This document shows, one piece after another, positions 51,104 to 60,130 of a stretch of DNA of 64,000 nucleotides. Positions within the stretch are counted from its first letter, which is position 1. The number at the start of each line of letters is the position of its first letter. Position numbers and translations under genes: made by a program. The stretch comes from Terriglobales bacterium (lineage in GTDB: Bacteria > Acidobacteriota > Terriglobia > Terriglobales > Acidobacteriaceae), in assembly GCA_035651995.1 (NCBI GenBank), contig DASRER010000006.1, positions 124,001-188,000 of the forward strand, written 5' to 3'. A model generated the notes under the pieces. It saw nothing but the letters and a program-made list of their open reading frames with translations. It was not told the origin of the DNA and made no database searches.

Positions 51104-51718
51104 TCAGTACTTCCTCAACACCCCAATCACCCTGCCCTGTATCTGGACCGAGTGCGCCGGCACCAGGATCGGCGGCATCGCCGAATTCGAAGGCTGCAGC
51201 CGGATGCGCTCGCCCTCGTGGTAGAAGCGCTTCAGCGTCGTCTCCGACCCCTCCACCAGAGCGACCACGATTTCCCCATTCCGCGCCGTGTTCGTCTTCT
51301 CAACCAGGACGTAGTCGCCATCCACAATGTGCTCGTCCTGCATCGAGGCGCCGGTCACCTGCAAGCAGAAGACTTCCTTGGAGCGCGTGATGTCGCCCAG
51401 CGAAATCGTCTCCGGCTGTTCCATCGCCTCCACCGGACGCCCGGCGGCAATGCGGCCGACCAGCGGCAGGGAAGCGGCCTCTGCCACGCGCTGGCGGGCG
51501 CGGCTGCGGATGGGCAGCACGTCAATCGAGCGCGAGCGGTTGTAGTCGCGCTTGAGCAGGCCCTTTCTTTCCAGGTTGCTGATGTGCTTGTGCACGGTGG
51601 CGAGCGAACTGAGGCGCAGCCCCTTGCCGATCTCTTCGAACGATGGCGAATACCCGTGCCGCTGCACGAACTCGGAGATGAAGTCGTACACCTGGCGCTG
51701 CCGCTTGGTGATAGCCAT
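51104..51718 (-). CDS. lexA: LexA repressor
   Basis: SOS repressor and self-cleaving protease, 204 residues from ATG 51718. The winged helix has RQVYDFISEFVQRHGYSPSF and LSSLATVHKHISNLERKGLL. The autocleavage bond is Ala92-Gly93 (RIAAGRPV). The Ser-Lys dyad is Ser125 (VTGASMQDEHI) and Lys163 (ETTLKRFYHEG). RecA-stimulated cleavage should derepress the SOS genes. A possible target site lies directly upstream, and a divergent exported-protein gene begins 110 bases away. Confidence 0.95.
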   Translation of the reverse strand: MAITKRQRQVYDFISEFVQRHGYSPSFEEIGKGLRLSSLATVHKHISNLERKGLLKRDYNRSRSIDVLPIRSRARQRVAEAASLPLVGRIAAGRPVEAMEQPETISLGDITRSKEVFCLQVTGASMQDEHIVDGDYVLVEKTNTARNGEIVVALVEGSETTLKRFYHEGERIRLQPSNSAMPPILVPAHSVQIQGRVIGVLRKY

Positions 51719-51731
51719 GGGCAAAGTATTA

Positions 51732-51748
51732 GCGAATAAAAGGCGAAT
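51732..51748. promoter_or_regulatory. Candidate LexA box, 11-base-period direct repeat
   Basis: GCGAAT occurs at 51732-51737 and again at 51743-51748, one helical turn apart, in the 110-base region between lexA and its divergent neighbour. The form resembles the alphaproteobacterial direct-repeat site GTTCN7GTTC more than the Gram-positive palindrome. A nearby TGTCA-N9-TGACA palindrome (51749-51767) is an alternative. Confidence 0.35.
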
Positions 51749-51830
51749 GTCAACAGATGGGTGACATCCGGCTGCTTACGTCGTAGCCTCCTGTCCGTCT
51801 GAGGCGTAGTCACTGCCCGGAGAGAAGCCC

Positions 51831-53528
51831 ATGCCCGTCGCCCTGCGTTGCTTTTCCTGTGCCATTTTCGTAGCCGCGCTTGCCGCCGCACCAGCTGCTG
51901 CCCAGCAACTGCAGCAGCTTTCGCAGCAGGAGACGCGCGTGGTTGGCGGACGCCCCGCCGCCGATCCCCGAACACCCGAACAGCTCAAAAAAGACCAGGA
52001 GCGCGCCCGGCAGATCCTCGAGGTCGCCGAAGGCGAAGCGCGAGCGCTCGAAGCGCCCATGCGCACCTTGTCGCTGCTGCAGGTCGCCAATGGTTTGGCG
52101 CCCATGGACCGCGCGCATGCAGCGGCTGTTTTGCGCGATGCCTTTACGGCGTCGCTCGGCATTGAGCGCGACCAGCAGACCAAAGGCAGCCTGCAGAACC
52201 AGATTCTGCGTGCGCTGCTGCCGCTGGACGCAGCCGCCGTCGCTGAACTTGCGCCGCAGGCCGAGCCCAACGCCAAGCGCAGCGCGCAGGCAGGCCTGAT
52301 CAGCGCCGCGGCGCGCCGCAAAGATTTCACCCGCGCCATGGACATGCTGAACGCCGCCGCAGCTGACGCGGGCGAGTTCCCCTACGGCGCCGCCAGCGAC
52401 GTCATGATGGCGCTTCCGCCCGAGCGCGCCGCCGACCGGCTGAACATCTTCATGCAGGCGCTGGCGCACTATCGCCAGGAAGACACGCGCCAGCCCGCAT
52501 TCCGCGCCGGCGACAGCATGGCCACGCTGGTGATCCGCTACTGGCAGGTGTTGCCTCCGGCCACCGTGCTGGAAGCCATCCACCTGGTGCTCGACAAGGC
52601 GAAGGCCCGCTCCGACATTCCCGCGCAGGTTTCCGTGGCTTCGGCCAGCGGCAGCGCGTCGTTCAATTCGCTCTACGAGTACGCGCTCTTCCAGGTGCTG
52701 CCGGCGCTGCGCAAGCTCGACGAGCGCGAAGCGGAAAAACTGCTGAAAGACGCGCAGCCGCTCCAGCCCGTGATGGCGAAGTATCCGGATGGAATGCAAT
52801 CGCTCGATCCCACGATGCGCGATACGCCGCCGAAACCCGGCGAGCGCGGCGGCGTGAGCACCGGCGTTCGCCTGGGCGACCGCGGCGATCGCGCTGCCCC
52901 GCCCGACACCGGCATGCAACTGCGCATGCAGTACCGCGCCGAGGTGGAGCGCATCGTGAAGGACGCGGCCGACAATCCCAGGCAGGCGATTGCTCGCGCC
53001 GCCGCGTTGCCTACGGACTTGGGTGGCTCGTATCCGCGCAGCGAGGCGCTGCTGCAACTGGCGCAGACGTTCTCGGCCAAAGAGCCGGCATCGGCCAAAT
53101 CAGCCCTCGATGACCTGATGAAGCAGATTGACCGCGTCGAAGCCCGCGAGCGGGTGCAGTTCCTGGCGAGCGCCGCCAGCCTCTATGCGCGACTGAACGA
53201 GCCCGATGCTGCCCGCAAGGTGCTTGACCGCGGTTTCGCCACCGCCGGCGAACTCTACGAGAAAGACAAGAGCAGCGACTCGCCCAACGAAGCGCTCAAG
53301 GGCTTCTGGCCCTCGACGGCGGCGTGGCGCATTTTCGTGGTGCTGGCCACGCGCCTTGCGCCGGACTCGGTCAACGAGATCATCACCGGCATCAAGGACG
53401 ACGAGATCCGCGTGAGCGAGCGCATTGCCTACGCCGCCGCGCTGGCCGGCGCGCCCGCCGGCGACAACGTGACGATGGTGCGTCACGGCAACAGCACCAG
53501 CGTCACCAGCTTCGACATCCCGCAGTAA
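51831..53528 (+). CDS. Exported alpha-helical protein of unknown function
   Basis: 565 residues. A signal peptide (SCAIFVAALAAAPAAAQ) is followed by a charged linker and many amphipathic helices: RARQILEVAEGEARALEAPM, ALEALLPLD-type repeats, RKDFTRAMDMLNAAAADAGE and SEALLQLAQTFSAKEPASA. This suggests a TPR-like solenoid in the periplasm. There is no catalytic motif, and the tail (about 300-360) is a Pro/Gly-rich linker. I do not recognise the family. It is divergent from lexA and could share that control region. Confidence 0.75.
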   Translation: MPVALRCFSCAIFVAALAAAPAAAQQLQQLSQQETRVVGGRPAADPRTPEQLKKDQERARQILEVAEGEARALEAPMRTLSLLQVANGLAPMDRAHAAAVLRDAFTASLGIERDQQTKGSLQNQILRALLPLDAAAVAELAPQAEPNAKRSAQAGLISAAARRKDFTRAMDMLNAAAADAGEFPYGAASDVMMALPPERAADRLNIFMQALAHYRQEDTRQPAFRAGDSMATLVIRYWQVLPPATVLEAIHLVLDKAKARSDIPAQVSVASASGSASFNSLYEYALFQVLPALRKLDEREAEKLLKDAQPLQPVMAKYPDGMQSLDPTMRDTPPKPGERGGVSTGVRLGDRGDRAAPPDTGMQLRMQYRAEVERIVKDAADNPRQAIARAAALPTDLGGSYPRSEALLQLAQTFSAKEPASAKSALDDLMKQIDRVEARERVQFLASAASLYARLNEPDAARKVLDRGFATAGELYEKDKSSDSPNEALKGFWPSTAAWRIFVVLATRLAPDSVNEIITGIKDDEIRVSERIAYAAALAGAPAGDNVTMVRHGNSTSVTSFDIPQ

Positions 53529-53531
53529 AAG

Positions 53532-53611
53532 CTTCACCGCAGAGGCGCAGAGTCCGCAGAGGAAAGGAAGCGAAGGGACCCTCGCCGGCCTGTGCGTCTC
53601 CGCGGTGAACT
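53532..53611. repeat. Inverted pair of 9-base-unit arrays
   Basis: The left arm 53532-53562 has ACCGCAGAG, GCGCAGAGT, CCGCAGAGG. The right arm 53590-53611 (GTGCGTCTCCGCGGTGAA) is its inverse. It lies between converging genes and may terminate both. Confidence 0.6.
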
Positions 53612-53680
53612 GTTTTTCTGATAATTTTCCCCGAACAAGATCCCGAGCAGCCGGGACTTGAAACTCGAAACTTGAAACTC

Positions 53681-54847
53681 CTACCGCACCCCAACCTTCA
53701 TCTCCGCGAGGATCTCATCCACTGCGCGGATCGCCACCTCGATTTCCTCATCCGTGTTGTAGAAGTGCGGCGAGAAGCGCACCCCTGCCTTCGGACGGTA
53801 ATCCACCAGCACGTCGCGCTTGAGCAGCTCGCGGCAGACCTCGGCGGCGTTGGGCATATCGATGCTCACCGTTCCGCCGCGCCGCTCCGGATCGCGCGGC
53901 GTGTTCACGCGCCAGCCGCGCTCATCGGCCAGCGCCATCAAACGCGCTACCTGGCGCTTGCTCTTGGCGCGAATGTTGCCGATGCCGGCTTCCGCCACCA
54001 CCCTGAGCCCCGGCTGCGCCGCGTACATCGCCGGCACGTTGGGCGTGCCGTTCATGAAGCGGTACGCGCCTGACGCGTAACGCGTAGGCCCGGTCTCGAA
54101 GGCGAACGGGTTTTGGTGAGCGATCCAGCCGGTGAAGCCGGGCTCCAGCTTATTGACCAGGTCGGGACGCACGTATAGATACGCGGTTCCTGCTCCGCCG
54201 CAGAGCCACTTCAGCACACCGCCAACACAGAAATCCACGTTCAGCGCCGTCACGTCGAAGGGAACTGTGCCGGTGGCCTGGAACGAGTCGAGGACCACCA
54301 TCGCGCCCACCCGGTGGGCTTTCTCAACGATGGCCGGCACGTCCTGAATGAACGCGCTGCGGAAGATGACGTGCGAAATCGGCACCAGCAGGGTTTCCTC
54401 GTCAATCGCGGCGAGCAGGCGCTCGGTATTGACGTGAACGCCATCGTCGTTTTGCACCATGTGCACGCGCGCGCCGCGCCTGCGCTGTGCTTCCCAGAAG
54501 TACATCACTGAAGGGAAGTTCAGGTCGGTGTACACGACCTTGTTGCGCCGCCCGCTGAAGTTGAAGCACGAGGCGATGGTCGCCTGGCACGTGGTCACGT
54601 TGGGCTGAATGTTCACCGTGCCGGGGGCGGCATTGATCAGCGCGCCAATCTGGTCGCCGACCTCGGCGGCCAGCATCCACCACTTGTCTTCCCAGGCGCA
54701 GACGCCGCGCTCGGCCCAGATGCGCGTGAACTCCGACATGGCGTCTTGCACGCCGCGCGGCATCGCGCCAAGCGAGTTGCTGATCATGTATGTAGTGCGT
54801 TCCAGGATGGGGAACTGCGGGCGAAACCGTAGAAGCTCATCAGCCAT
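53681..54847 (-). CDS. Kynureninase-like PLP aminotransferase-fold enzyme
   Basis: 388 residues of the class V aminotransferase fold. ERTTYMISNSLGAMPRG starts it like kynureninase. NVTTCQATIASCFNFSGRR, VVYTDLNFPSVMYFWEAQRR and VLDSFQATGTVPFD (Asp-Ser-x-Gln near PLP) follow. CVGGVLKWLCGGAGTAYLYV holds the PLP Lys, and YRFMNGTPNVPAMYAAQPGL and DYRPKAGVRFSPHFYNT complete it. Kynureninase cleaves kynurenine to anthranilate and alanine, but no other tryptophan-catabolism gene is near, so a related beta-lyase or desulfurase reaction is possible. Confidence 0.78.
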   Translation of the reverse strand: MADELLRFRPQFPILERTTYMISNSLGAMPRGVQDAMSEFTRIWAERGVCAWEDKWWMLAAEVGDQIGALINAAPGTVNIQPNVTTCQATIASCFNFSGRRNKVVYTDLNFPSVMYFWEAQRRRGARVHMVQNDDGVHVNTERLLAAIDEETLLVPISHVIFRSAFIQDVPAIVEKAHRVGAMVVLDSFQATGTVPFDVTALNVDFCVGGVLKWLCGGAGTAYLYVRPDLVNKLEPGFTGWIAHQNPFAFETGPTRYASGAYRFMNGTPNVPAMYAAQPGLRVVAEAGIGNIRAKSKRQVARLMALADERGWRVNTPRDPERRGGTVSIDMPNAAEVCRELLKRDVLVDYRPKAGVRFSPHFYNTDEEIEVAIRAVDEILAEMKVGVR

Positions 54848-54992
54848 GAGGAGATTGTAATCGGGAGCGCCTTAACTCGCGCCCTAATCCGCGGGCAGCG
54901 GCCGATTTAGCCCGCGGCTGCCCCATCTCCGCCACGCGTTCCCATGCGCGAATTGCCCTGTTCCGCTCCGCGCGCTTTGGGGGTTTTGCTGA

Positions 54993-55022
54993 TTGCTGGC
55001 CTTGTTGGCTTGCGCTTACAAT
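54993..55022 (+). promoter_or_regulatory. Candidate promoter of the TPR-GAF-GGDEF gene
   Basis: TTGCTG (54993-54998), an 18-base spacer and TACAAT (55017-55022), about 58 bases before ATG 55081. Confidence 0.4.
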
Positions 55023-55080
55023 ACGCGGGCAGCCAGCGCCGCAGCAGCCCGTTTTCGCCGCTTTCGTCAACCGGGACCCC

Positions 55081-57648
55081 ATGTCGGACATCGCCAAGCG
55101 CCTCGAAAAAGCCGAAAAATACCTGCAGAAAGGCAAGCCTGACGCCGCCCTGGAGGAGTATTTCGAGATCCTCGGCGGCGAGCCGGGCAACGAGGCCGTC
55201 CGCGCCAAAGCTGCCGACCTGTGCATCACCCTGGGCCGCACCGACGAGGCCTTCCGCCTGCTGAGCGAGATGTTCGACCACGAGGCCGCCGTGGGCGACG
55301 GCCCCCGGGCCATCATTACGTATAAGCGGATGGCGCGCAGCGGCAAGCCGACCACGGAGCAGACCTTCCAGTTCGCCCAGTTCTCCGAGAAGTCGAGCAA
55401 GCGCGAAGCGCTGGAGGCCTTCGAAGCCTCCGCCCGGGACTTCGAAGCCGCCGGCGACAAGAAGCGCGCCCTGGCGGCGCGCCGGCGCCTGGTCGCGCTC
55501 GATCCCTCGTTCGACCACCTCACCCGCGAAGCCGAACTCGCCGAATCGCTGGGCGAGAGGGCCAGCGCCGCCGAATCGTTCTTCCGCGCCGGGCAGTTGC
55601 AGCAGCAGGCGGGAGTGGATGCGCTCTCCTGGTACGAGCGCGCTTACAGGCTCGATTCCCAGAACGCGCATGCCGCGCTGGCCTGCGGGCAGGCGTATCT
55701 CCAGCAGAAGCGCGTTGATGACGCCCTGCACGTGCTCGAGCCGTTCGGCCGCGACCCGAACGCTTCCCTGGAAATTCGCGACGCCTACGCGCGCGCGCTC
55801 ATGGCCGCGCAGCGCCCGCTAGAGGCCGAGCCGCTCGTGCGCGCTCTCTTTCAGGCCGATCCCAGCCGCGTGGAAGACGTGGCGCTGCTCATCGGAACGC
55901 TGATCGACGCCGACCAGGACGCCAAGGCGCTCAGCCTCGCCCACGCGCTCGAGCAGTCGGAGCAGAAGCGCGGCCGCCGCCGCGAGTACATCAATCTGAT
56001 CAAGGAGATGTCTGACCAGCATCCGCTCAAGGTCGATTTCCTCGAGTACCTGGTCGAGACCTTCAACTCCGCCAATCGCGAGCAGGACTACTGCTCCACG
56101 CTCATCAAACTGTTCGATCTTTACTACGCCGCCGGCCAGTTTCTCCGGGCGGGCGACGCGCTCGACCGCGCCGCCGAGGTCGATCCCTACGAGGCCGGCC
56201 ACCAGCGCCGCATGGAGATGCTGCGCGGCAAAATCGATCCCAACCGCTTCAACGCCATCGCCAACCGCTTCGGCGCCATGGTGCAGCAGAGCGATGCCGA
56301 AAAAGACCAGAAAGTAGTCGACTCCGAGCCCACCGTGCTCGAAGACCTCATGTTGCAGGCGGAAATCTTCCTGCAGTACTCCATGCGGTCGCGAGCGGTA
56401 GAGCGGCTGGAGCGCGTGAGCCGCCTCTTCCCCGGCGAAGAAGAGAAGAACATGAAGTTGCGCACGCTCTACACCAACGCCGGCTTCCTGCCCAAGTACG
56501 AAGGAGGCCTGCCCGCTGCGGCGCCTGCCCGTCCCGCCGCGGCTGCGCCCGCTGCTGCCGCTCCGCCGCCTTCCGTAACTCCGGTGCCGCAGGCCGTCGC
56601 CGACGAAGCCGCGGTTGACAACTTCGCCCGCGTCACCGAGATCACGCGCAACATCTATCGCCAGGGCAATGTGAAGGGCGTGCTCTTCGCGGCGGTGAAC
56701 GACATTGGCCGCCACTGGAATGTCAGCCGCGCCGTGGCCGCGCTGTGCACGCCCGGCAAGCCGCCCTCGGCCTCGCTGGAGTACTGCGCCGCCGGCGTCG
56801 CGCCTTCCGACGTGATGGCCAACCTGAAGCTGATCGCCACGCTGCAGTCAGTGGTGGTAGCCAAGGGCTCAGTGCGGCTCGATAACGTCAAATCGGCCGG
56901 CGAGCTGGCCATGATTGCCGACGCGGTACAGACGCTGGGCATCGAGTCCGTGCTCGCCGTGCCGCTGCTGGAATCGGAGCAGCACACCGGCATCCTCATC
57001 ATGGAGCAGTGCGGCTCCCCGCGATCGTGGCGCCAGACCGACGTCGTCGTCCTCAAGACCATCGCCGACCAGATGGCGCTGGCTGTCAGCAACGCGCGCC
57101 TGCGCAGCCTGATGAAGACGCTCGCCGTGACCGACGAAAACTCCGGCCTACTCAAGCGCTCGTCTTATCTCGACGTCCTGCTCTCGGAGACGCGCCACTC
57201 CCTGCAGCAGAACTCGCCCATGACGCTCATGCTCATGCAGTTCGGCACGCCGGCGCTGCTGCGCGAACTGAACGACTCGGTCGTCGAAAGCATGCTGCAG
57301 CAGGCCGGGCAAACCATTTGTTCCCACGTCCGCCAGAACGACGTAGCCGTGCGCTACGACCGCTCCACGATTGCGCTGCTGCTCTCCGACACCAACGACA
57401 AGAACGCCTTCTTCGTGGTGGACAAGCTGCGCAAGCTCCTGGGCAACATGCGCGTGCCCGGTACGGATAATCCGCTGCCCATAACCATCGGCATCGCCGA
57501 AGCCGTGCTTCAAGCGCGCTTCGATCCGGTCGACATCGTTACCGAGCTCATCAATCGCGTGGAAGGCGCGCTGGAGTCGGCGCGCGCCGCCGGCGGCAAC
57601 AACGCCAAGTCGCTGGCCGCCAGCTTTGAAAACGCCGCTGTGGCCTAA
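55081..57648 (+). CDS. TPR / GAF / degenerate GGDEF protein
   Basis: 855 residues. The first half (about 1-400) is a tetratricopeptide solenoid: MSDIAKRLEKAEKYLQKGKP, DAALEEYFEILGGEPGNEAV, LARRRLVALDPSF-type units and YERAYRLDSQNAHAALACGQ. An Ala/Pro linker (about 480-505) leads to a GAF-like domain (about 530-675, ILIMEQCGSPRSWRQTDVVV, MALAVSNARLRSLM). A GGDEF-fold domain (about 690-840, AVTDENSGLLKRSSYLDVLL) ends it. The GGDEF signature is replaced by RYDRSTIA, so it should not synthesise cyclic-di-GMP. It may bind nucleotides or partners. There is no membrane segment. Confidence 0.82.
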   Translation: MSDIAKRLEKAEKYLQKGKPDAALEEYFEILGGEPGNEAVRAKAADLCITLGRTDEAFRLLSEMFDHEAAVGDGPRAIITYKRMARSGKPTTEQTFQFAQFSEKSSKREALEAFEASARDFEAAGDKKRALAARRRLVALDPSFDHLTREAELAESLGERASAAESFFRAGQLQQQAGVDALSWYERAYRLDSQNAHAALACGQAYLQQKRVDDALHVLEPFGRDPNASLEIRDAYARALMAAQRPLEAEPLVRALFQADPSRVEDVALLIGTLIDADQDAKALSLAHALEQSEQKRGRRREYINLIKEMSDQHPLKVDFLEYLVETFNSANREQDYCSTLIKLFDLYYAAGQFLRAGDALDRAAEVDPYEAGHQRRMEMLRGKIDPNRFNAIANRFGAMVQQSDAEKDQKVVDSEPTVLEDLMLQAEIFLQYSMRSRAVERLERVSRLFPGEEEKNMKLRTLYTNAGFLPKYEGGLPAAAPARPAAAAPAAAAPPPSVTPVPQAVADEAAVDNFARVTEITRNIYRQGNVKGVLFAAVNDIGRHWNVSRAVAALCTPGKPPSASLEYCAAGVAPSDVMANLKLIATLQSVVVAKGSVRLDNVKSAGELAMIADAVQTLGIESVLAVPLLESEQHTGILIMEQCGSPRSWRQTDVVVLKTIADQMALAVSNARLRSLMKTLAVTDENSGLLKRSSYLDVLLSETRHSLQQNSPMTLMLMQFGTPALLRELNDSVVESMLQQAGQTICSHVRQNDVAVRYDRSTIALLLSDTNDKNAFFVVDKLRKLLGNMRVPGTDNPLPITIGIAEAVLQARFDPVDIVTELINRVEGALESARAAGGNNAKSLAASFENAAVA

Positions 57649-57864
57649 CTTCCCCGAACCGTGCGGACGCGGGCGACCCCGCCCGCGAGCAGTGCACCAC
57701 GGGATTGTCCGCTAGAACGTAGCGGCGGCCTCGCCCGCCGGCACGCGACCACGAATCGAAATCACGGCTCGCCCCAGGGACGAATGGCGCAGCAAAAAGC
57801 CGCCAGTCGCCCAATTTCTTGGTTCCGCTGCTAAACTGTGCGCGCTCTTTCGGAGGCGTTTGCT
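57649..57864 (+). promoter_or_regulatory. GC palindromes and extended -10 before the M13 peptidase
   Basis: GGGCGACCCCGCCCGC (about 57668-57683) is a short palindrome. CTGCTAAACTG (57828-57838) contains an extended -10 like those at 3158 and 60077; GGAGG follows 13 bases before ATG 57865. Confidence 0.4.
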
Positions 57865-59940
57865 ATGCGCAGGACGGCGTTGCTCATCACCATATTTGCA
57901 TTGGCGCTCGCGGCGGCGGCGCAGTCCGGTTCCGATCCACTTCCAACCCTGAACCACTTCGATCCCAATCAGCCCGACAAGTCGGCCGACCCCTGTACCG
58001 ACTTCTTCGAATACGCCTGCCGCAAGTGGACCTCCGTGAATCCCATCCCGGCGGACCAGGCCACGTGGAGCACCGCCAGCCCGCTGCAGATATGGAATGA
58101 GAGCGTGCTGCGGCAGACGCTTGAGAAGAACTCGCCCAGCAATCCCAATCGAAATGCGGTGGAACAGAAGATCGGCGACTACTACGCCGCGTGCATGGAC
58201 CTGGAGAACCGCGACGCCTCCGGCATCAAGCCCATCGCCGCCGGTCTGGCGCAGACGGCCGCTCTCAAGAGCAAGGCCGGCATCGTGGACGTGATCGTTC
58301 GCCTGCACTCCAGCTATCCCGGCGCATGGCAGGGCGACAACAATCAGTCCAACGCGCCGCTGTTCGGCTTCTCCGGCGGACAGGACCTCGACGACGCTTC
58401 GCTCGTGGTCGCGCAGGTTGACCAGGGCGGCCCCGCGCTGCCCGGCCGCGACTTCTACCTGAAAGACGATCAGCGCTCCAAAGACATCCGCGCCAAGTAC
58501 CAGGAGCACGTAAAGAAGATGTTCGTGCTCGCCGGTGAGCCTGAGCAGCAGGCCACGGCCGACGCCGGCGTGGTGCTCGCCATCGAAACCGATCTGGCCA
58601 GGGCGCAGATGGACAACGTGAAGCGCCGCGACCCGAAGAACCTGAACAACAAGATGTCGCTCGCTCAGCTTCGCGCGCTCACCCCGTCGTTCGACTGGCC
58701 GCGCTATTTCAAGGCGCTGAACACGCCCGCGACCAAGCACTACCTGGTCAGCTCGCCCGACTACTTCCGCGGACTGGAAACGGCACTCAGGACGCATCCG
58801 CTGGACCACTGGAAGACGTATCTGCGGTGGCACGAGCTGCACGGCGCCGCGCCCTACCTGAGCAAGCCCATCATCGACGAAAACTTCGACATGTTCGCCC
58901 GCACGCTGTTCGGCTCACAGAAGCTCCAGCCGCAGTGGCGCCGTTGCGTGCGGGTGGTGGACCGCGACCTGGGCGAAGCGCTCGGGCAGGCGTACGTGGA
59001 TCGCGCCTTCCCGCCGGAGAGCAAGCAGCGCATGCTGCGCATGGTGAAGGGCATCGAAGACGCCCTCGGCCGCGACATCCAGGAGATTGACTGGATGACG
59101 CCCGGCACCAAGCAGCGCGCCCAGGAAAAGCTCAAGGCCATCGAAGAGAAGATCGGATACCCGAACCGCTGGCGCGACTACTCCAGCGTGAAGGTCGTTC
59201 CGAAAAACTATCCGGCCAACGTGGCGCAGGCCACCGCCTTCGAGTTCCACCGCAACATCAACAAGATCGGCAAACCGGTGGACCGGAGCGAGTGGCAGAT
59301 GACGCCGCCCACCATCAACGCCTACTACGATCCGCAGCTCAATACCATCAACTTTCCTGCGGGCATCCTGCAGCCGCCGTTCTTTGATGCCGATCGCGAC
59401 GAAGCGGTGAACTACGGCGCCATTGGCGTCGTCATCGGCCACGAGATCACGCACGGCTTCGACGACCAGGGCCGCAAATTCGACGCCAAGGGCAATCTCC
59501 AGGACTGGTGGACGGAGAAGGACGCGGCCGAGTACGAGAAGCGCGGCAAGTGCATCGCCGACCAGTACACCGAAGACGTCCCTGAACTGGGGGTGAAGAC
59601 CAACGGCCTGCTCACCCAGGGCGAAGACACAGCCGACAACGGTGGCCTGCGCATCGCCTTCATGGCTCTCACCGAGGCGCTCAAGCAGGATGGCAAGGGC
59701 CTCGACGACAAAGGGGCCGACGGTTGGACGCCGCGCCAGCGCTTCTTCCTTTCTTATGCCAACCAGTGGTGCGGCACGCTGCGCCCGCAGGTCATGCGCA
59801 CCGTCGTCCTGACCAATCCGCATTCGCTCAACAAGTACCGTGTGAACAACGTGATCAGCAACTCGGAGGACTTCGCCAAGGCCTTCAGTTGCAAAGCCGG
59901 CCAGCCCATGGCGCGGCAGAATGCGTGCAGAGTGTGGTGA
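57865..59940 (+). CDS. Exported M13 (neprilysin-type) metallopeptidase
   Basis: 691 residues from ATG 57865. A signal peptide (LLITIFALALAAAAQ) is followed by the M13 N-terminal part (DPCTDFFEYACRKW). The catalytic zinc motif is GVVIGHEITHGFDDQGRKFD, and the third ligand is EDTADNGGLRIAF. YANQWCGTLRPQVMRT and the terminal CRVW (the usual M13 C-x-x-W end) follow. It cuts peptides of up to about 40 residues in the periplasm or outside. Bacterial genomes in this phylum often carry several copies. Family and export are secure. Confidence 0.95.
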   Translation: MRRTALLITIFALALAAAAQSGSDPLPTLNHFDPNQPDKSADPCTDFFEYACRKWTSVNPIPADQATWSTASPLQIWNESVLRQTLEKNSPSNPNRNAVEQKIGDYYAACMDLENRDASGIKPIAAGLAQTAALKSKAGIVDVIVRLHSSYPGAWQGDNNQSNAPLFGFSGGQDLDDASLVVAQVDQGGPALPGRDFYLKDDQRSKDIRAKYQEHVKKMFVLAGEPEQQATADAGVVLAIETDLARAQMDNVKRRDPKNLNNKMSLAQLRALTPSFDWPRYFKALNTPATKHYLVSSPDYFRGLETALRTHPLDHWKTYLRWHELHGAAPYLSKPIIDENFDMFARTLFGSQKLQPQWRRCVRVVDRDLGEALGQAYVDRAFPPESKQRMLRMVKGIEDALGRDIQEIDWMTPGTKQRAQEKLKAIEEKIGYPNRWRDYSSVKVVPKNYPANVAQATAFEFHRNINKIGKPVDRSEWQMTPPTINAYYDPQLNTINFPAGILQPPFFDADRDEAVNYGAIGVVIGHEITHGFDDQGRKFDAKGNLQDWWTEKDAAEYEKRGKCIADQYTEDVPELGVKTNGLLTQGEDTADNGGLRIAFMALTEALKQDGKGLDDKGADGWTPRQRFFLSYANQWCGTLRPQVMRTVVLTNPHSLNKYRVNNVISNSEDFAKAFSCKAGQPMARQNACRVW

Positions 59941-60042
59941 AGTGTCCAAGCTAGTGGATGGGTCATTCTGGGCCCGCGCCTCTTGCCGGCCCAGGACCTA
60001 TGCATTCCGCCCCTGCACGAACGGGTTGGAGATGGAATATTT

Positions 60043-60069
60043 CCGTGTCTCCGCGCCTCCGCGGTGAAT
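60043..60069. repeat. 9-base-unit repeat arm
   Basis: GTGTCTCCGCGCCTCCGCGGTGAA-type sequence, the single-arm form of the repeat at 53532-53611. Confidence 0.45.
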
Positions 60070-60076
60070 CGCTCTT

Positions 60077-60087
60077 CTGCTAAACTG
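60077..60087 (+). promoter_or_regulatory. Putative extended -10 of the thiolase gene
   Basis: CTGCTAAACTG, identical to 3158-3168 and 57828-57838, 43 bases before the thiolase start. Confidence 0.4.
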
Positions 60088-60130
60088 ACGTGTTTCCCCG
60101 CGCAAGCGGACTTCATCTGTAGGGTCTTCC

